Positions 1-8,063 are shown, counted from the stretch's first letter. The stretch is DNA of 32,864 bases from Saprospiraceae bacterium (GCA_020628475.1 JAHDFB010000038.1:1-32864); one strand, 5' to 3'. The notes: generated by a model from the sequence alone, not told the origin. Translations and numbers: made by a program.

Positions 1-514
1 GTTTTTCTCCAGAAAATCGAATATTTTGCCAGGAACCTAGTACGTTAAATTCTAGTTTTATATCATGTTGTTCCAGATATTCAAAAGCGTAGCGACGGGT
101 GTAAGCGCTGAAGTTTTCAAGGGTATCAAAACCACTATTCATGGCCCATATGATCTCACCCATATTGGTAACTAATTGCTGGGCGTGATTATTAATCTTA
201 GTGACTTCATCCAAGGATTGATCTCGATTCGATTTTCGCAACATTTTTTGGCTCAAGTATTTGATGGAAGTTAATCCGCCACCTAAGTCATCGTGCATTT
301 CCGATGCTATCCGATTGCGCTCTTCTTCTAAAGCATGTTGCTTTTCGATGATCAAGTTTTGTTCGCGCAACAATATGTCTTTTAGCTCAACCTCTGATTG
401 ATGTTTTTTCTTTTGTAGTTTTAAAAAAAACCAGATGGATAATCCTGATAATAGTAGGGGCATAATGAATGAAATTAATATGATCCAATATATCGGGGAA
501 TCTTGATGCTGCAT
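1..514 (-). CDS. LytS/NarX-type sensor histidine kinase, 3' end outside window
   Basis: Partial gene: 171 residues are visible before the left edge cuts it. Residues 10-32 form one hydrophobic segment, followed by a charged helical stretch (about 33-65). The dimerisation/phosphoacceptor motif follows: EEERNRIASEMHDDLGGGL, with His74 as the likely phosphorylated residue, then IIWAMNSG about 50 residues later. This pattern is characteristic of HisKA_3/HPK7 kinases of the LytS/NarX/DesK group; the ATPase domain lies outside the window. The start at 514 is well fixed, because an in-frame TAG lies at 518-520, one codon upstream. The first 40 bp overlap the 3' end of the seven-helix gene, so translation is probably coupled. 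The kinase has almost no sensor region of its own, so the two upstream membrane proteins may supply the input (inference). No cognate receiver protein is visible. Confidence 0.88.
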   Translation of the reverse strand, partial: MQHQDSPIYWIILISFIMPLLLSGLSIWFFLKLQKKKHQSEVELKDILLREQNLIIEKQHALEEERNRIASEMHDDLGGGLTSIKYLSQKMLRKSNRDQSLDEVTKINNHAQQLVTNMGEIIWAMNSGFDTLENFSAYTRRYAFEYLEQHDIKLEFNVLGSWQNIRFSGEK

Positions 515-1131
515 ATACTAGCCAATAAATACCCTAAATAAAGGCAAATATTTCCTATTTTCAGAATATCGGATAGAGCATTCGCTACTTCTGGATTCGC
601 TTCGCTATTGGAAATGAGAAGATTAAAATAGCAGAGGATTGGAAAATTACAGGTGAAAAATATCAAAAGTCCAATGGAAAAGTAGAAGTAGGGCATTTTT
701 GTAACATCTTGGAATTTTTTCGATTCAGCGATGTCCTTGAAGTATAGGAGTACCATGAGCACGGCAATAAATAGTCCACTGACATAGACGAGATTGACGG
801 TTGATTCGTAACGAAGACTAAGTACGAATAGAATGACTGAACCAATTCCCCATGAGATGGCCAAAAACCGAAATAATGAGGCAATCTTTTTAGTTCGAAT
901 AAAATGATAGCTGATATACAAATAGTAAGCTGCACACCCCAAGGCAAAAAAGTTGAAAGGGATAAAATTAGATCCCCAGAATTTTGCCCAGTAATAGGTA
1001 ATAATCAATTCGAATAATACGGCAAAGCCCAAAAAGTAGCCCCAGCCAATGAGCCCATTTTTCTTTTTTGGTAGTAGTACAAAAAGAACGAAGGTTAGGA
1101 TTAATATGATTTCGTAGATACTAAATGTCAT
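475..1131 (-). CDS. Seven-helix integral membrane protein of unknown function, in kinase operon
   Basis: 218 residues, almost entirely hydrophobic. Seven membrane segments can be drawn at about 5-21, 27-48, 55-78, 87-108, 112-134, 147-173 and 190-211, with short charged loops between them (for example PKKK at 21-24, RTKK at 79-82 and KDIAESKKFQ at 132-141). I do not recognise the family. It sits 8 bp downstream of the membrane-anchored gene and overlaps the histidine kinase by 40 bp, so it is very probably co-translated with that kinase. A role as the sensory membrane module of the kinase is inferred from position only. It has no catalytic motif that I can see. Confidence 0.8.
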   Translation of the reverse strand: MTFSIYEIILILTFVLFVLLPKKKNGLIGWGYFLGFAVLFELIITYYWAKFWGSNFIPFNFFALGCAAYYLYISYHFIRTKKIASLFRFLAISWGIGSVILFVLSLRYESTVNLVYVSGLFIAVLMVLLYFKDIAESKKFQDVTKMPYFYFSIGLLIFFTCNFPILCYFNLLISNSEANPEVANALSDILKIGNICLYLGYLLASICSIKIPRYIGSY

Positions 1132-1139
1132 GTAACCGA

Positions 1140-1829
1140 TTATTCAAGAAAATATCCGTAAGAAGTGTTTGGAGGACCGTTGACTCCATTTTTTCTAAGA
1201 GCCTCATCAGGTCGATCATCGTACGCTTTTGGTTTGCAGTTGGGAGGGCAAACTTCTCCAAAATTGATGCTTGGATTGACAATCAGGGTGTTAGAACTAT
1301 TGTATTGGTATGAAATATCACTATCTAGACAGGCCGCTCGAACGATCAAACTTAATTTACCAGCATAAGGATGCTCGACTTGGCTTCCTGTTATTTTTAA
1401 GGTGTCGTGATATTTTCCGTAGTAGATTCTGAGCGCTTGTTGCGCAGAATCACAGGATAAACTATCTAAGATAGTGAATAGTTGTTCCATGTCTTGTCTA
1501 TAAAAATAACAAGATTTTTCCAATCGATCTTTTGTAAGGGGCGAGTTAGAATCACGCCAATCTGCATATTGATCGGTCAAAATTTTTGCTTGCGAATAGA
1601 TGATCGGATCACCGGGAATTGAGGCATCCATACTTTCTGGATTCGCTGAATATTCTGTTGGTATACTTATGTTTGGTAGAACGGATTGATTATTATTCTC
1701 TATCGATTCGTTGTTGTTACGTTTCAGTTGATAATTCTGATAAAATAGGATGAGCACTAGTAGGAATAATAGTGCACTCAGAATATTCCAGAATACAAGT
1801 TTATTTTTTTTCGTTTTGTTATCGTTCAT
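1140..1829 (-). CDS. Membrane-anchored periplasmic protein of unknown function, first gene of kinase operon
   Basis: 229 residues. The N-terminus is short and positively charged (NDNKTKKNK), followed by one membrane helix at about 11-30 and an Asn-rich linker (NNNESIENNNQ). About 180 residues should then lie outside the cytoplasm. The soluble part has cysteines at three places (FYRQ region, CDSAQQ and AACLDSD) and a C-terminal CPPNC pair close to NGVNGPPNTSYG. CPPNC has CxxxC spacing, not the CxxC of thioredoxins. I recognise no family. It is the promoter-proximal gene of a three-gene unit with the seven-helix protein and the histidine kinase. A ligand-binding or stress-sensing role is plausible but inferred from context alone. 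Confidence 0.75.
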   Translation of the reverse strand: MNDNKTKKNKLVFWNILSALLFLLVLILFYQNYQLKRNNNESIENNNQSVLPNISIPTEYSANPESMDASIPGDPIIYSQAKILTDQYADWRDSNSPLTKDRLEKSCYFYRQDMEQLFTILDSLSCDSAQQALRIYYGKYHDTLKITGSQVEHPYAGKLSLIVRAACLDSDISYQYNSSNTLIVNPSINFGEVCPPNCKPKAYDDRPDEALRKNGVNGPPNTSYGYFLE

Positions 1830-2054
1830 AAAGTAGGCAATATGCGTTCAAATCCAATAAGTAATAATTATGCTGTGATATCATGAACATTTTTCTGAAA
1901 GAATATTCATAATTTTTCATGATAGCACATGATCATTTTGTGATTTTTAATTGAGTTGATTTAAACTGGTTGGGACCTGTTAAAAAGTAATCCCACTGAC
2001 TTCATTTAAGTCTTCTGTCGATAGTGATATGAGGTCTGATCACATGTATTTCAT
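1830..2054. other. Intergenic region with long inverted repeat
   Basis: This gap lies between the kinase operon and the doubtful 130-residue ORF. It holds a perfect 9-bp inverted repeat, TATCATGAA (1879-1887) and TTCATGATA (1916-1924), with the palindrome GAATATTC (1901-1908) between the arms. A further palindrome ATGATCAT follows just downstream. These could be regulator-binding sites for the operon that starts at 1829. I see no convincing TAnnTTTG box here. Confidence 0.4.
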
Positions 2055-2072
2055 TCATGTAGACATGAATGA
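2051..2072. other. Perfect hairpin across the stop codon of the 130-residue ORF
   Basis: TCATTCATGT (2051-2060) and ACATGAATGA (2063-2072) are perfectly complementary with only AG between them. The hairpin spans the TGA at 2055-2057. No T-run follows on either strand, so it is not a classical intrinsic terminator, but it could stop or stabilise a transcript end. Confidence 0.45.
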
Positions 2073-2447
2073 GATTTCTTTTATCTTCAGAATCCGTCTT
2101 AAATGATGGAGGCTGTCAGTGGGATTGGGAAAAGTAGTAATTTCCATGGGATAAGTGTGCGTTGTCGTGGTGTGTTTATTTTTATCGGAACCATGAATGA
2201 GATGCATCAGCATCCACTCATAGTTCGTAAACTCCTTAGCTTTAAGGGTAGAAAAGCAGTAAGGAGGCTTTAGTAATGTATAGCTATACGCTTTTCGGGG
2301 TTTAAACCATCCTGTTGCCTCGACTGAAATACGCCATTTATTCTTTGCCAGAAAAGCAAAGGCGTATTCAAAATACAACATATATAATTTCCCAATCGGC
2401 ATATTTAATTTTTCTTTTTTAGCTTCTTTTTTTACGAAAGTGTCCAC
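2055..2447 (-). CDS. Hypothetical protein, doubtful small ORF
   Basis: 130 codons from ATG at 2447 to TGA at 2055. The product is basic, rich in Lys, His and Thr, with no signal peptide and no motif I recognise. It contains an odd HTTTTHTYP stretch near residue 97. Arguments for a real gene: no longer ORF competes, and a perfect hairpin sits at its stop codon. Arguments against: no clear promoter or ribosome-binding site, no neighbours in an operon, and unremarkable composition. It could be a lineage-specific protein or chance. Confidence 0.35.
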   Translation of the reverse strand: MDTFVKKEAKKEKLNMPIGKLYMLYFEYAFAFLAKNKWRISVEATGWFKPRKAYSYTLLKPPYCFSTLKAKEFTNYEWMLMHLIHGSDKNKHTTTTHTYPMEITTFPNPTDSLHHLRRILKIKEISFMST

Positions 2448-2543
2448 ATTAACTGATTGTTCACGTAATTATCACCTATGAACAAATCCATTAAATTAAC
2501 CACTTTAACAAAGGCGAAATTATAGGGGCTGAATGAATTAGAC

Positions 2544-2567
2544 AATACGCTCTTGAGCGTATTTTTT
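2544..2567 (+). terminator. Intrinsic-terminator-like hairpin upstream of the luxR-type gene
   Basis: AATACGCTC (2544-2552) pairs perfectly with GAGCGTATT (2555-2563) around TT, giving a CUUG-type tetraloop, followed by a run of six T (2562-2567). The T-run is on the plus side only. No plus-strand gene lies upstream in the window, so it either ends an unseen small RNA or acts as an attenuator in the leader of the gene starting at 2619. Confidence 0.7.
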
Positions 2568-2618
2568 CACTTTTTTATGATTTATTTTGTATTTTGTGAA
2601 CGAAACTAGGATAGAGAT

Positions 2619-3320
2619 ATGAGCAATAAAGAACAAGAACTTCTGAATCGATTGCTTTTACATTCGGATGAAATCTCTAATAACTTAGATGATTTCTCCG
2701 GTCATTTACATTTGTTGGCAGAATTGGTTGGTGGTGTGATTCACATCAACAAAACAGAGAACCTTGAATTGAGTTTTGTCGACAATCGTTCCATTTCCAA
2801 TTTTACGGGAGATATCGATTATTTAAATACAGATCCAGGATTTTTATTGGACTATGTGTGCGATGATTATACCAAGAATGTTGCCTTTCCCCAGATTTTT
2901 AAATATGTTTCTGGTGGTGATTATACACAGAATTTTTCTTGTTTTCAGAACATTCGAAGATCTTGGGGAGCTGATCATGAATTGCATTTTTCGACGATGA
3001 AATACAATCCTGAGATCGATCGATTTTTCTGTATGGAATTTAATGTAGGGCATCTCGATTCGAATGTACAAGCGCTTCGTAAAATCACGGAAATTAATGA
3101 TTTTAAATTGAAGCATATGGAGCTATTTGCCAGTTTGACGAAACGGGAAAAAGAAATCCTTTCACTGATTGCAAATGGTTCAACGAACTCTGAGATTGCA
3201 GATGTAATGTTTATTTCTAAGAATACTGTTCGGACTCATCGCAATAGAATTTATCATAAATTGAGTATCAAGAACATGCGTGATGTGATTCGATTTGCCG
3301 ATGCATTCGACCTGATTTAA
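2619..3320 (+). CDS. LuxR-type transcriptional regulator without receiver domain
   Basis: 233 residues. The C-terminal part from about residue 168 is a clear GerE/LuxR helix-turn-helix: LTKREKEILSLIANG, then SNSEIADVMFISKNTVRTHR-like sequence and IYHKLSIKN, ending in VIRFADAFDLI. The first 165 residues lack the conserved aspartates of a receiver domain. They look like a small PAS-like sensor fold (FxCMEFNVG strand and a helical linker before the HTH), as in many Bacteroidota LuxR proteins; this is inference. The gene stands alone, with a terminator-like hairpin about 50 bp upstream and tandem TATTTTG sequences at about 2583-2597 that resemble, but do not exactly match, the Bacteroidota -7 box. 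Ligand and targets are unknown. Confidence 0.9.
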   Translation: MSNKEQELLNRLLLHSDEISNNLDDFSGHLHLLAELVGGVIHINKTENLELSFVDNRSISNFTGDIDYLNTDPGFLLDYVCDDYTKNVAFPQIFKYVSGGDYTQNFSCFQNIRRSWGADHELHFSTMKYNPEIDRFFCMEFNVGHLDSNVQALRKITEINDFKLKHMELFASLTKREKEILSLIANGSTNSEIADVMFISKNTVRTHRNRIYHKLSIKNMRDVIRFADAFDLI

Positions 3321-3339
3321 TTCGACTTTTAAGGACTTA

Positions 3340-3510
3340 TTTTGATGGCAGCGACCGAGTCTGGTAGGAAGCGATAGGGGTAGTAATCGCGATGTTTTAG
3401 CTTGCTAAACATCGTCCTGAACGTAGTGAAGGATGAACTTGTGAAACGATGGATGACCCGCCGCGAAAAGCCGGATATCTTCCTCATACCCGGCTTGCCA
3501 GTGCTACCTC
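3340..3510. repeat. Structured, compositionally distinct intergenic element
   Basis: This non-coding stretch is richer in GC than its surroundings and packed with inverted repeats. CGATGTTTTAGC and GCTAAACATCG (3390-3414) form an 11-bp stem with a one-base bulge. TCCT/AGGA flanks GAACGTAGTGA just after it. AAGCCGG (3468-3474) pairs with CCGGCTT (3490-3496). It contains no ORF and no tRNA. Elements of this look recur between genes in many Bacteroidota genomes (recollection, not checked). It also separates the LuxR gene from the convergent methyltransferase gene, so it may work as a transcript end. Confidence 0.45.
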
Positions 3511-3575
3511 TGGAGAATTAGTGGTCTTCTGTTCATGATTGATTTTCGCGGATCGCCCAAATAGCTTTAATGAAT

Positions 3576-4316
3576 TTATTTATAAGAGGCAACGATAAAT
3601 CGACTGTGATTTCTGTACGTGTTAAAGGCCTTTTTAATGATGAAGAATGGCTCTAGATAACTCATCAATTGCTTCAAATTATGCCGCCAATAAATGCCTT
3701 TTCGCTGATTTTTTTGAATCGAAATATTGGCTTTTTTGATCGCCATCGTCTGACGAATACAATCTCTCATTTTCTGAAATCCTTCTTGCCACCAAATATT
3801 TCCATATATATACATACTCCAGTCTAAGACCCCAATTGTTTTGCCGATGTCACAGAGTATGAGATGCCCTGTTTTATGCAGTAACTGATTGATCTTGGGG
3901 AGCTGTAGCTTGGGATTTTTCATTAGGTACAACGCGTGAATACAAATGATCAGATCGTAGTGCTGCTTTGTTTCAAATTTCTGAAATTCTTGTTCGATAA
4001 TATGAACTTGATGCAGATTAAGTTTTGCTCGTGCACAGCTTATCATTGGGGCATTTGGTTCTAAGAAATCGATGATGGCCATGGGGAAATGCTTCTGAAC
4101 AATTTGAGAAAAATTTCCCGTGCCTGCACCGATATCTAATACGCGAATCGCTTGATTCGACGGTAATTTTAGTTCAAGTAATGCTTGTTCAAATTGTCCT
4201 AAAAGTTTTTGGTAAGCCGGATTAATTGTCAACATCAAATCATAGGCTTGACTGTAATCATCAAAGATGAAATTGTTTAGCTCTTGAGTGGGGGAAGGTA
4301 AAACTTGGTTGACCAT
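3576..4316 (-). CDS. Class I SAM-dependent methyltransferase
   Basis: 246 residues. SAM-binding motif I is VLDIGAGTGNF at about 59-69. An acidic residue follows at the end of the second strand (FLEPN, Glu86), then the motif IV-like strand LIICIHALYLMKNP and the post-motif strand GHLILCDIG. This is the Methyltransf_25/11 type Rossmann fold. The C-terminal third (about 165-246) is basic and aromatic-rich and probably forms the substrate cap; the substrate cannot be told. The gene overlaps the upstream GNAT-like gene by 40 bp, so the two are co-translated and probably work on the same substrate (inference). Confidence 0.88.
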   Translation of the reverse strand: MVNQVLPSPTQELNNFIFDDYSQAYDLMLTINPAYQKLLGQFEQALLELKLPSNQAIRVLDIGAGTGNFSQIVQKHFPMAIIDFLEPNAPMISCARAKLNLHQVHIIEQEFQKFETKQHYDLIICIHALYLMKNPKLQLPKINQLLHKTGHLILCDIGKTIGVLDWSMYIYGNIWWQEGFQKMRDCIRQTMAIKKANISIQKNQRKGIYWRHNLKQLMSYLEPFFIIKKAFNTYRNHSRFIVASYK

Positions 4317-4876
4317 ATTGAATTTGTTTTGATTTTATAAAATGGATTAATTCTTGGTCCAATGATGGACCATATGCATTGCAACATTTGATGTTTTCTC
4401 GTGTAAAATGTCCAGGTGGATCGTCCATTGATGGTGTCGATATGCATTAATTTTGTCACCCGAGGAATGGAGTATAAGGCCGCCAGACCTCGACTATTGG
4501 TGCCATAGAAATAATAATTTTCTCGGGAGAAGAAGGTTCGAATGGCAATATCGATCCAAAGATAGCTGGAGTGAAACTTGAAGTTTTTGGTTTTACGGCT
4601 AATCCAAAAACAACAAATTTCGACGGCTTGTTCTAAATTGATTTGGCGGGTAATTTGACTGCGGTTGTCGGGAGCAACAAAGTATTTCATGGTGCGGGAA
4701 GAATGTCTTGTAGGATGAAGGACATATCCTCCGACTAATTTTTGATGAACAATGAGGCCGTAAACATTGGATTGAAATAGGTATTCGATGTCAAGATGTA
4801 ATCCAGAAACTTGTTGATACAGCTGACAAAAGGACATCAGCTCCTCTTGGCTGGAGAGCTTTTTAACGGGTAGCAT
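4277..4876 (-). CDS. Putative GNAT-fold acyltransferase-like protein
   Basis: 199 residues, cytoplasmic and basic. The pattern VYGLIVHQKLVGGYVLHP, followed by a strand with KYFVAPD and a later YYFYGTNSRGLAALY segment, resembles the strand order of GNAT-type N-acyltransferases, including the acyl-homoserine-lactone-synthase-like and FeeM-like subgroups. The usual Q/RxxGxG/A acetyl-CoA loop is not evident, so this is only a fold-level guess. It is the first gene of a two-gene unit whose second gene is a SAM methyltransferase. A -7-type box (CAAATCTA on the plus strand, 4897-4904) lies about 20 bp upstream of the ATG. It may instead be an unassigned family. Confidence 0.6.
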   Translation of the reverse strand: MLPVKKLSSQEELMSFCQLYQQVSGLHLDIEYLFQSNVYGLIVHQKLVGGYVLHPTRHSSRTMKYFVAPDNRSQITRQINLEQAVEICCFWISRKTKNFKFHSSYLWIDIAIRTFFSRENYYFYGTNSRGLAALYSIPRVTKLMHIDTINGRSTWTFYTRKHQMLQCIWSIIGPRINPFYKIKTNSIWSTKFYLPPLKS

Positions 4877-5074
4877 AGTAGTAATTATTTATGCTGCAAA
4901 TCTATATTTGGAAGTTTGGGTGAGATATATAACTTTTGTTATACAAAGTGTTTGGGTTGTTTGTAAAAACTATTGTTTTTGTTATAAACGACAGAATAAT
5001 TGATGGTTGTAAGTAAATAAAATGAGGATAGTCATTATTTTTACTTCCTTACTTACTGAAATTATTGATTTACT
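4877..5074. promoter_or_regulatory. Divergent promoter region
   Basis: This region lies between the divergent genes at 4876 (minus) and 5075 (plus). CAAATCTATATTTG at 4897-4910 contains two opposed -7 boxes of the form TAnnTTTG, which share the central TA. A perfect inverted repeat TATAAC-TTTT-GTTATA lies at 4928-4943. The ten bases TTTTGTTATA occur twice, at 4934-4943 and 4977-4986, and could be a regulator site. Confidence 0.5.
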
Positions 5075-7621
5075 ATGTGTAAACGTGCATGCTTATTGCT
5101 CTTTTTTGTGAGCCTCGGGTGGATTATATCAGCTCAATTTGTTATTAACGAATATTCCGCGTCGAATTTGGATTCGTATCTGGATGATTTTTCCAAATAT
5201 GAAGATTGGATAGAAATATACAATACCAGTGATGTTACTCAAAGTCTCGACGGTTGGTTTCTTTCTGATAAATCAACCAAACCGATGAAATGGAGCTTTC
5301 CGACGGGGCTAACGATAGATTCAAAAGACTTTTTACTGGTTTGGTGTTCGGGGAGAGATGTGTATTCAGAGGATGGTATACATACGAATTTTAAATTGAC
5401 CCAGACGAAAGGGAACGAAGTACTCATGTTGGTGGATCCGAATGAAAATGTTATTCAAGAAATTCCAATGGAACTCACGCACTTGTCGCATTCTCGGGCT
5501 CGAAGTTTGGACGGACATGAGACTTGGAAAATTGATGTGACACCAACACCCAATCAATCCAATGGCGCTACGATGAAACATGTTGAATATTTGACGGAGC
5601 CATTGGTTAGTTTGCAAGCTGGTTTTTATAGTGGTCCACAGAGTGTCAGTATCACGGATATTCCTGCCGATGCCGTGGTTCGATATACCTTGAATGGAGA
5701 TGAGCCAACGGAAAATTCTAGCTTGTACACAGCTGGAGAAAGCATAGATATTACCAAGACAACAGTACTTAAGGCTCGTTCCTTTCCCCTGGACGATCAT
5801 TATCTGATGAGTAAGATTCACTTTCATACCTATTTTATCGATGAGAGTTTTACCATGCCTGTTTTTTCAGTGGCTTCAGAAGATGTTCAAGACCTTGCTA
5901 ATGGTATGGGGTGGATTCGCCCTCATGGATCCTTGGAATATTTTGATAAAAATCAAGAACGAACGGCGACTTCCTATGGTGAATTGAATCGACATGGTCA
6001 GGATTCTTGGATTTTGCCGCATCGAAGTCTGGATTGGATTTCTAGAGATGAAATGGCTTATAATAAAGCGGTGCTTACTGAATTGTTTAGCTATTCGGAT
6101 CGGGACGAATATCAACGTTTTATGTTTCGAGCATCTGGAGATGATAACTATCCAGCGAATGGTGATTTTAATCATGAGGGAAGTGCACATACGAGGGATG
6201 AGTACGTACATACCCTTGCGCAAAAAGGAAATATGAAATTGGATGTTCGAGCCTTAGAACGTGTGGTCGTCTTTTTAAATGGTGATTACTGGGGTGTCTA
6301 TGGATTACGAGAGCGTCCAGCGGATCATGATTATACGGAAGAGTATTATGATCAAGGGAAATACGATATTCAGTATCTGACAACCTGGGGTAGTACTGAA
6401 GCGGAATATGGCGGTCAACAAGCCTTTGATGATTGGATGGAATTGAGGGACTTTATTCTTGAAAATGATATGGCTACGGAGGAAAACTATGAGTATGTAC
6501 GATCAAAATTACAATTGACCAGCTTGTGTGATTATATGATTGCAAATCTCAATACAGTGGCGTCTGATTGGTTGAATTACAATACAGGCTGGTGGCGTGG
6601 ACTTGATCCGGAAGGCGATCATAAAAAATGGGGGTATATATTATGGGATAATGACGCTACCTTCGATTATTACATCAATTATAGTGGTGTACCCAATACA
6701 GATCCAGATGCGGTCGCTTGTGATATAGATGAAATTGCCGACTTTATGGAGGACTTTTTCAATGGAAATGATATTGGAGCGCATCAGACCATCTTTTTGA
6801 AATTGCTCGATGAGAGCAATGTTTTTCAGCAGCTGTATTTTTCAAGACAGGCAGACTTGATCAATACGACTTTTTCTTGTGAGAATATGCTGACAACCTT
6901 TGATAGCTTGATTGGAACCATCTCACCGGAAATGCCTCGTCAGATTGATCGATGGGGCGGATCGCTTCAAGAATGGCAGGAAAATGTTCTGCAGATGCGC
7001 GAATTTATCGAGCAGCGCTGTACTTTTATTGATGACGGGATGATGGAATGTTATAATCTGACTGGTCCTTATAATCTGACCTTGGAGGTGGAGCCGCTTG
7101 GTGCTGGTGAAATTGAGTGTAACACACTCGATATTCAATCCTTTCCTTGGACGGGTGCTTATTTTGGTAATATGGAAAATAAGATCGAGGCCAATGCCTT
7201 GGATGAGAGTTATGAATTTCTTCATTGGCAAACTCAACATGGAAATACGATTACACCAGATTCTTCGATGGACAAGGCCAGTATCATTTTAGAAAGTGAT
7301 GAAATCCTCACCGCAGTTTTTGGGCTCAAAACCAATGTTGTAGAAGCGGATTTGGGTATGAAGCTACGCGTGTTTCCTACCATCTTTACTTCCGAGTTAC
7401 GCCTGCAAATGGACTTAGATCAACCGAGGGATGTACGCTTTGAATTATTGGATATACAGGGTCAATCGATTCTATTATTGGATGAAATGAAGGGCATCTA
7501 CGGTGCAGGCGCTCATCAAATGTTGATTCCTTTGGATCGACCAATTCCAGCAGGAAGTTATATATTGCAGGTCACTTCGGATCAAAGTATACGAAATTTT
7601 AAGTTGATGTCTGCACAATAA
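5075..7621 (+). CDS. Secreted CotH-family protein with lamin-tail, CHB_HEX-type and T9SS sorting domains
   Basis: 848 residues. Signal peptide at 1-20. Residues about 21-130 match a lamin-tail domain (VINEYSASN, DWIEIYN, LDGWFLSD). Residues about 178-245 resemble the C-terminal module of chitobiase/hexosaminidase (FYSGPQSVSI, VRYTLNGDEPTENS). Residues about 340-640 are the CotH region, with FRASGDDNYPA, VFLNGDYWGVYGLRERP and ILWDNDATFDY. CotH proteins are kinase-like; the last motif is where the metal-binding Asp should be. A beta repeat at about 670-750 resembles InlB B-repeats (EPLGAGEI, FLHWQ). The last 85 residues are a type A T9SS sorting domain (RVFPTIF to the end), so the protein should be exported and surface-attached or released. 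It is followed by a lipoprotein and a DUF2490 protein on the same strand. The substrate is unknown. Confidence 0.9.
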   Translation: MCKRACLLLFFVSLGWIISAQFVINEYSASNLDSYLDDFSKYEDWIEIYNTSDVTQSLDGWFLSDKSTKPMKWSFPTGLTIDSKDFLLVWCSGRDVYSEDGIHTNFKLTQTKGNEVLMLVDPNENVIQEIPMELTHLSHSRARSLDGHETWKIDVTPTPNQSNGATMKHVEYLTEPLVSLQAGFYSGPQSVSITDIPADAVVRYTLNGDEPTENSSLYTAGESIDITKTTVLKARSFPLDDHYLMSKIHFHTYFIDESFTMPVFSVASEDVQDLANGMGWIRPHGSLEYFDKNQERTATSYGELNRHGQDSWILPHRSLDWISRDEMAYNKAVLTELFSYSDRDEYQRFMFRASGDDNYPANGDFNHEGSAHTRDEYVHTLAQKGNMKLDVRALERVVVFLNGDYWGVYGLRERPADHDYTEEYYDQGKYDIQYLTTWGSTEAEYGGQQAFDDWMELRDFILENDMATEENYEYVRSKLQLTSLCDYMIANLNTVASDWLNYNTGWWRGLDPEGDHKKWGYILWDNDATFDYYINYSGVPNTDPDAVACDIDEIADFMEDFFNGNDIGAHQTIFLKLLDESNVFQQLYFSRQADLINTTFSCENMLTTFDSLIGTISPEMPRQIDRWGGSLQEWQENVLQMREFIEQRCTFIDDGMMECYNLTGPYNLTLEVEPLGAGEIECNTLDIQSFPWTGAYFGNMENKIEANALDESYEFLHWQTQHGNTITPDSSMDKASIILESDEILTAVFGLKTNVVEADLGMKLRVFPTIFTSELRLQMDLDQPRDVRFELLDIQGQSILLLDEMKGIYGAGAHQMLIPLDRPIPAGSYILQVTSDQSIRNFKLMSAQ

Positions 7622-7679
7622 ATAGGCTCGAGTAGGGGATTAGTATATAATGGTTCGACCAAGTAGTAAAGAAATTAAT

Positions 7680-8063
7680 ATGATTAAGAAGATTGGGTTT
7701 TTGTGTTTGACAATGGCTTTTTTGATGGCATGTACACCGGATGAAGGGAAAGGTGGTAAGTCAACCATCATCGGAAAAATTTTCGTAAAGGATTACAATA
7801 AAGAGGGGATTTTAAAAGATGAGTATTACCCGGGAGAGTATCCTGTCTATATCATCTATGGAGATGAATCCAATTTCGGAGATGATGTGAAAACGCATGT
7901 GGATGGTAGTTTCGTTTTTGAATATTTATATCCGGGAGAATATACGGTATTTGCCTATAGTAAATGTAAAACTTGTCCTGGAGAGCGTGATACAGTGAGC
8001 CGAAAAGTGGTGCTGGAGCATGGTCAAGTTTACGATTTAGAAACTATAGAAGTCATCGACTAA
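7680..8063 (+). CDS. Small lipoprotein with a carboxypeptidase-regulatory-like beta sandwich
   Basis: 127 residues when started at the ATG at 7680. An earlier in-frame ATG at 7650 would put eleven charged residues before the signal peptide and is less likely. The signal sequence MIKKIGFLCLTMAFLMAC ends in a lipobox with Cys18. The mature part has the pattern VYIIYGDESN, THVDGSFVFEYLYPGEYTVFAYS, typical of CarboxypepD_reg/SdrD-B-like folds (a DGxFxFxxLxPGxYxVxA core). A CKTC pair follows. Its stop overlaps the next start in TAATG, so the two are co-translated. It lies 58 bp after the CotH gene. A structural or accessory role at the cell envelope is inferred. Confidence 0.82.
   Translation: MIKKIGFLCLTMAFLMACTPDEGKGGKSTIIGKIFVKDYNKEGILKDEYYPGEYPVYIIYGDESNFGDDVKTHVDGSFVFEYLYPGEYTVFAYSKCKTCPGERDTVSRKVVLEHGQVYDLETIEVID

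Noticed and set aside
1848..1860. GTTCAAATCC, resembling a tRNA T-loop
   Set aside because: No acceptor stem, D-arm or anticodon arm can be drawn around it, and it lies right at the start of a coding gene.
5366..5827. 153-codon minus-strand frame inside the CotH gene
   Set aside because: It is antisense to a well-supported domain and shows no motif or signal of its own.
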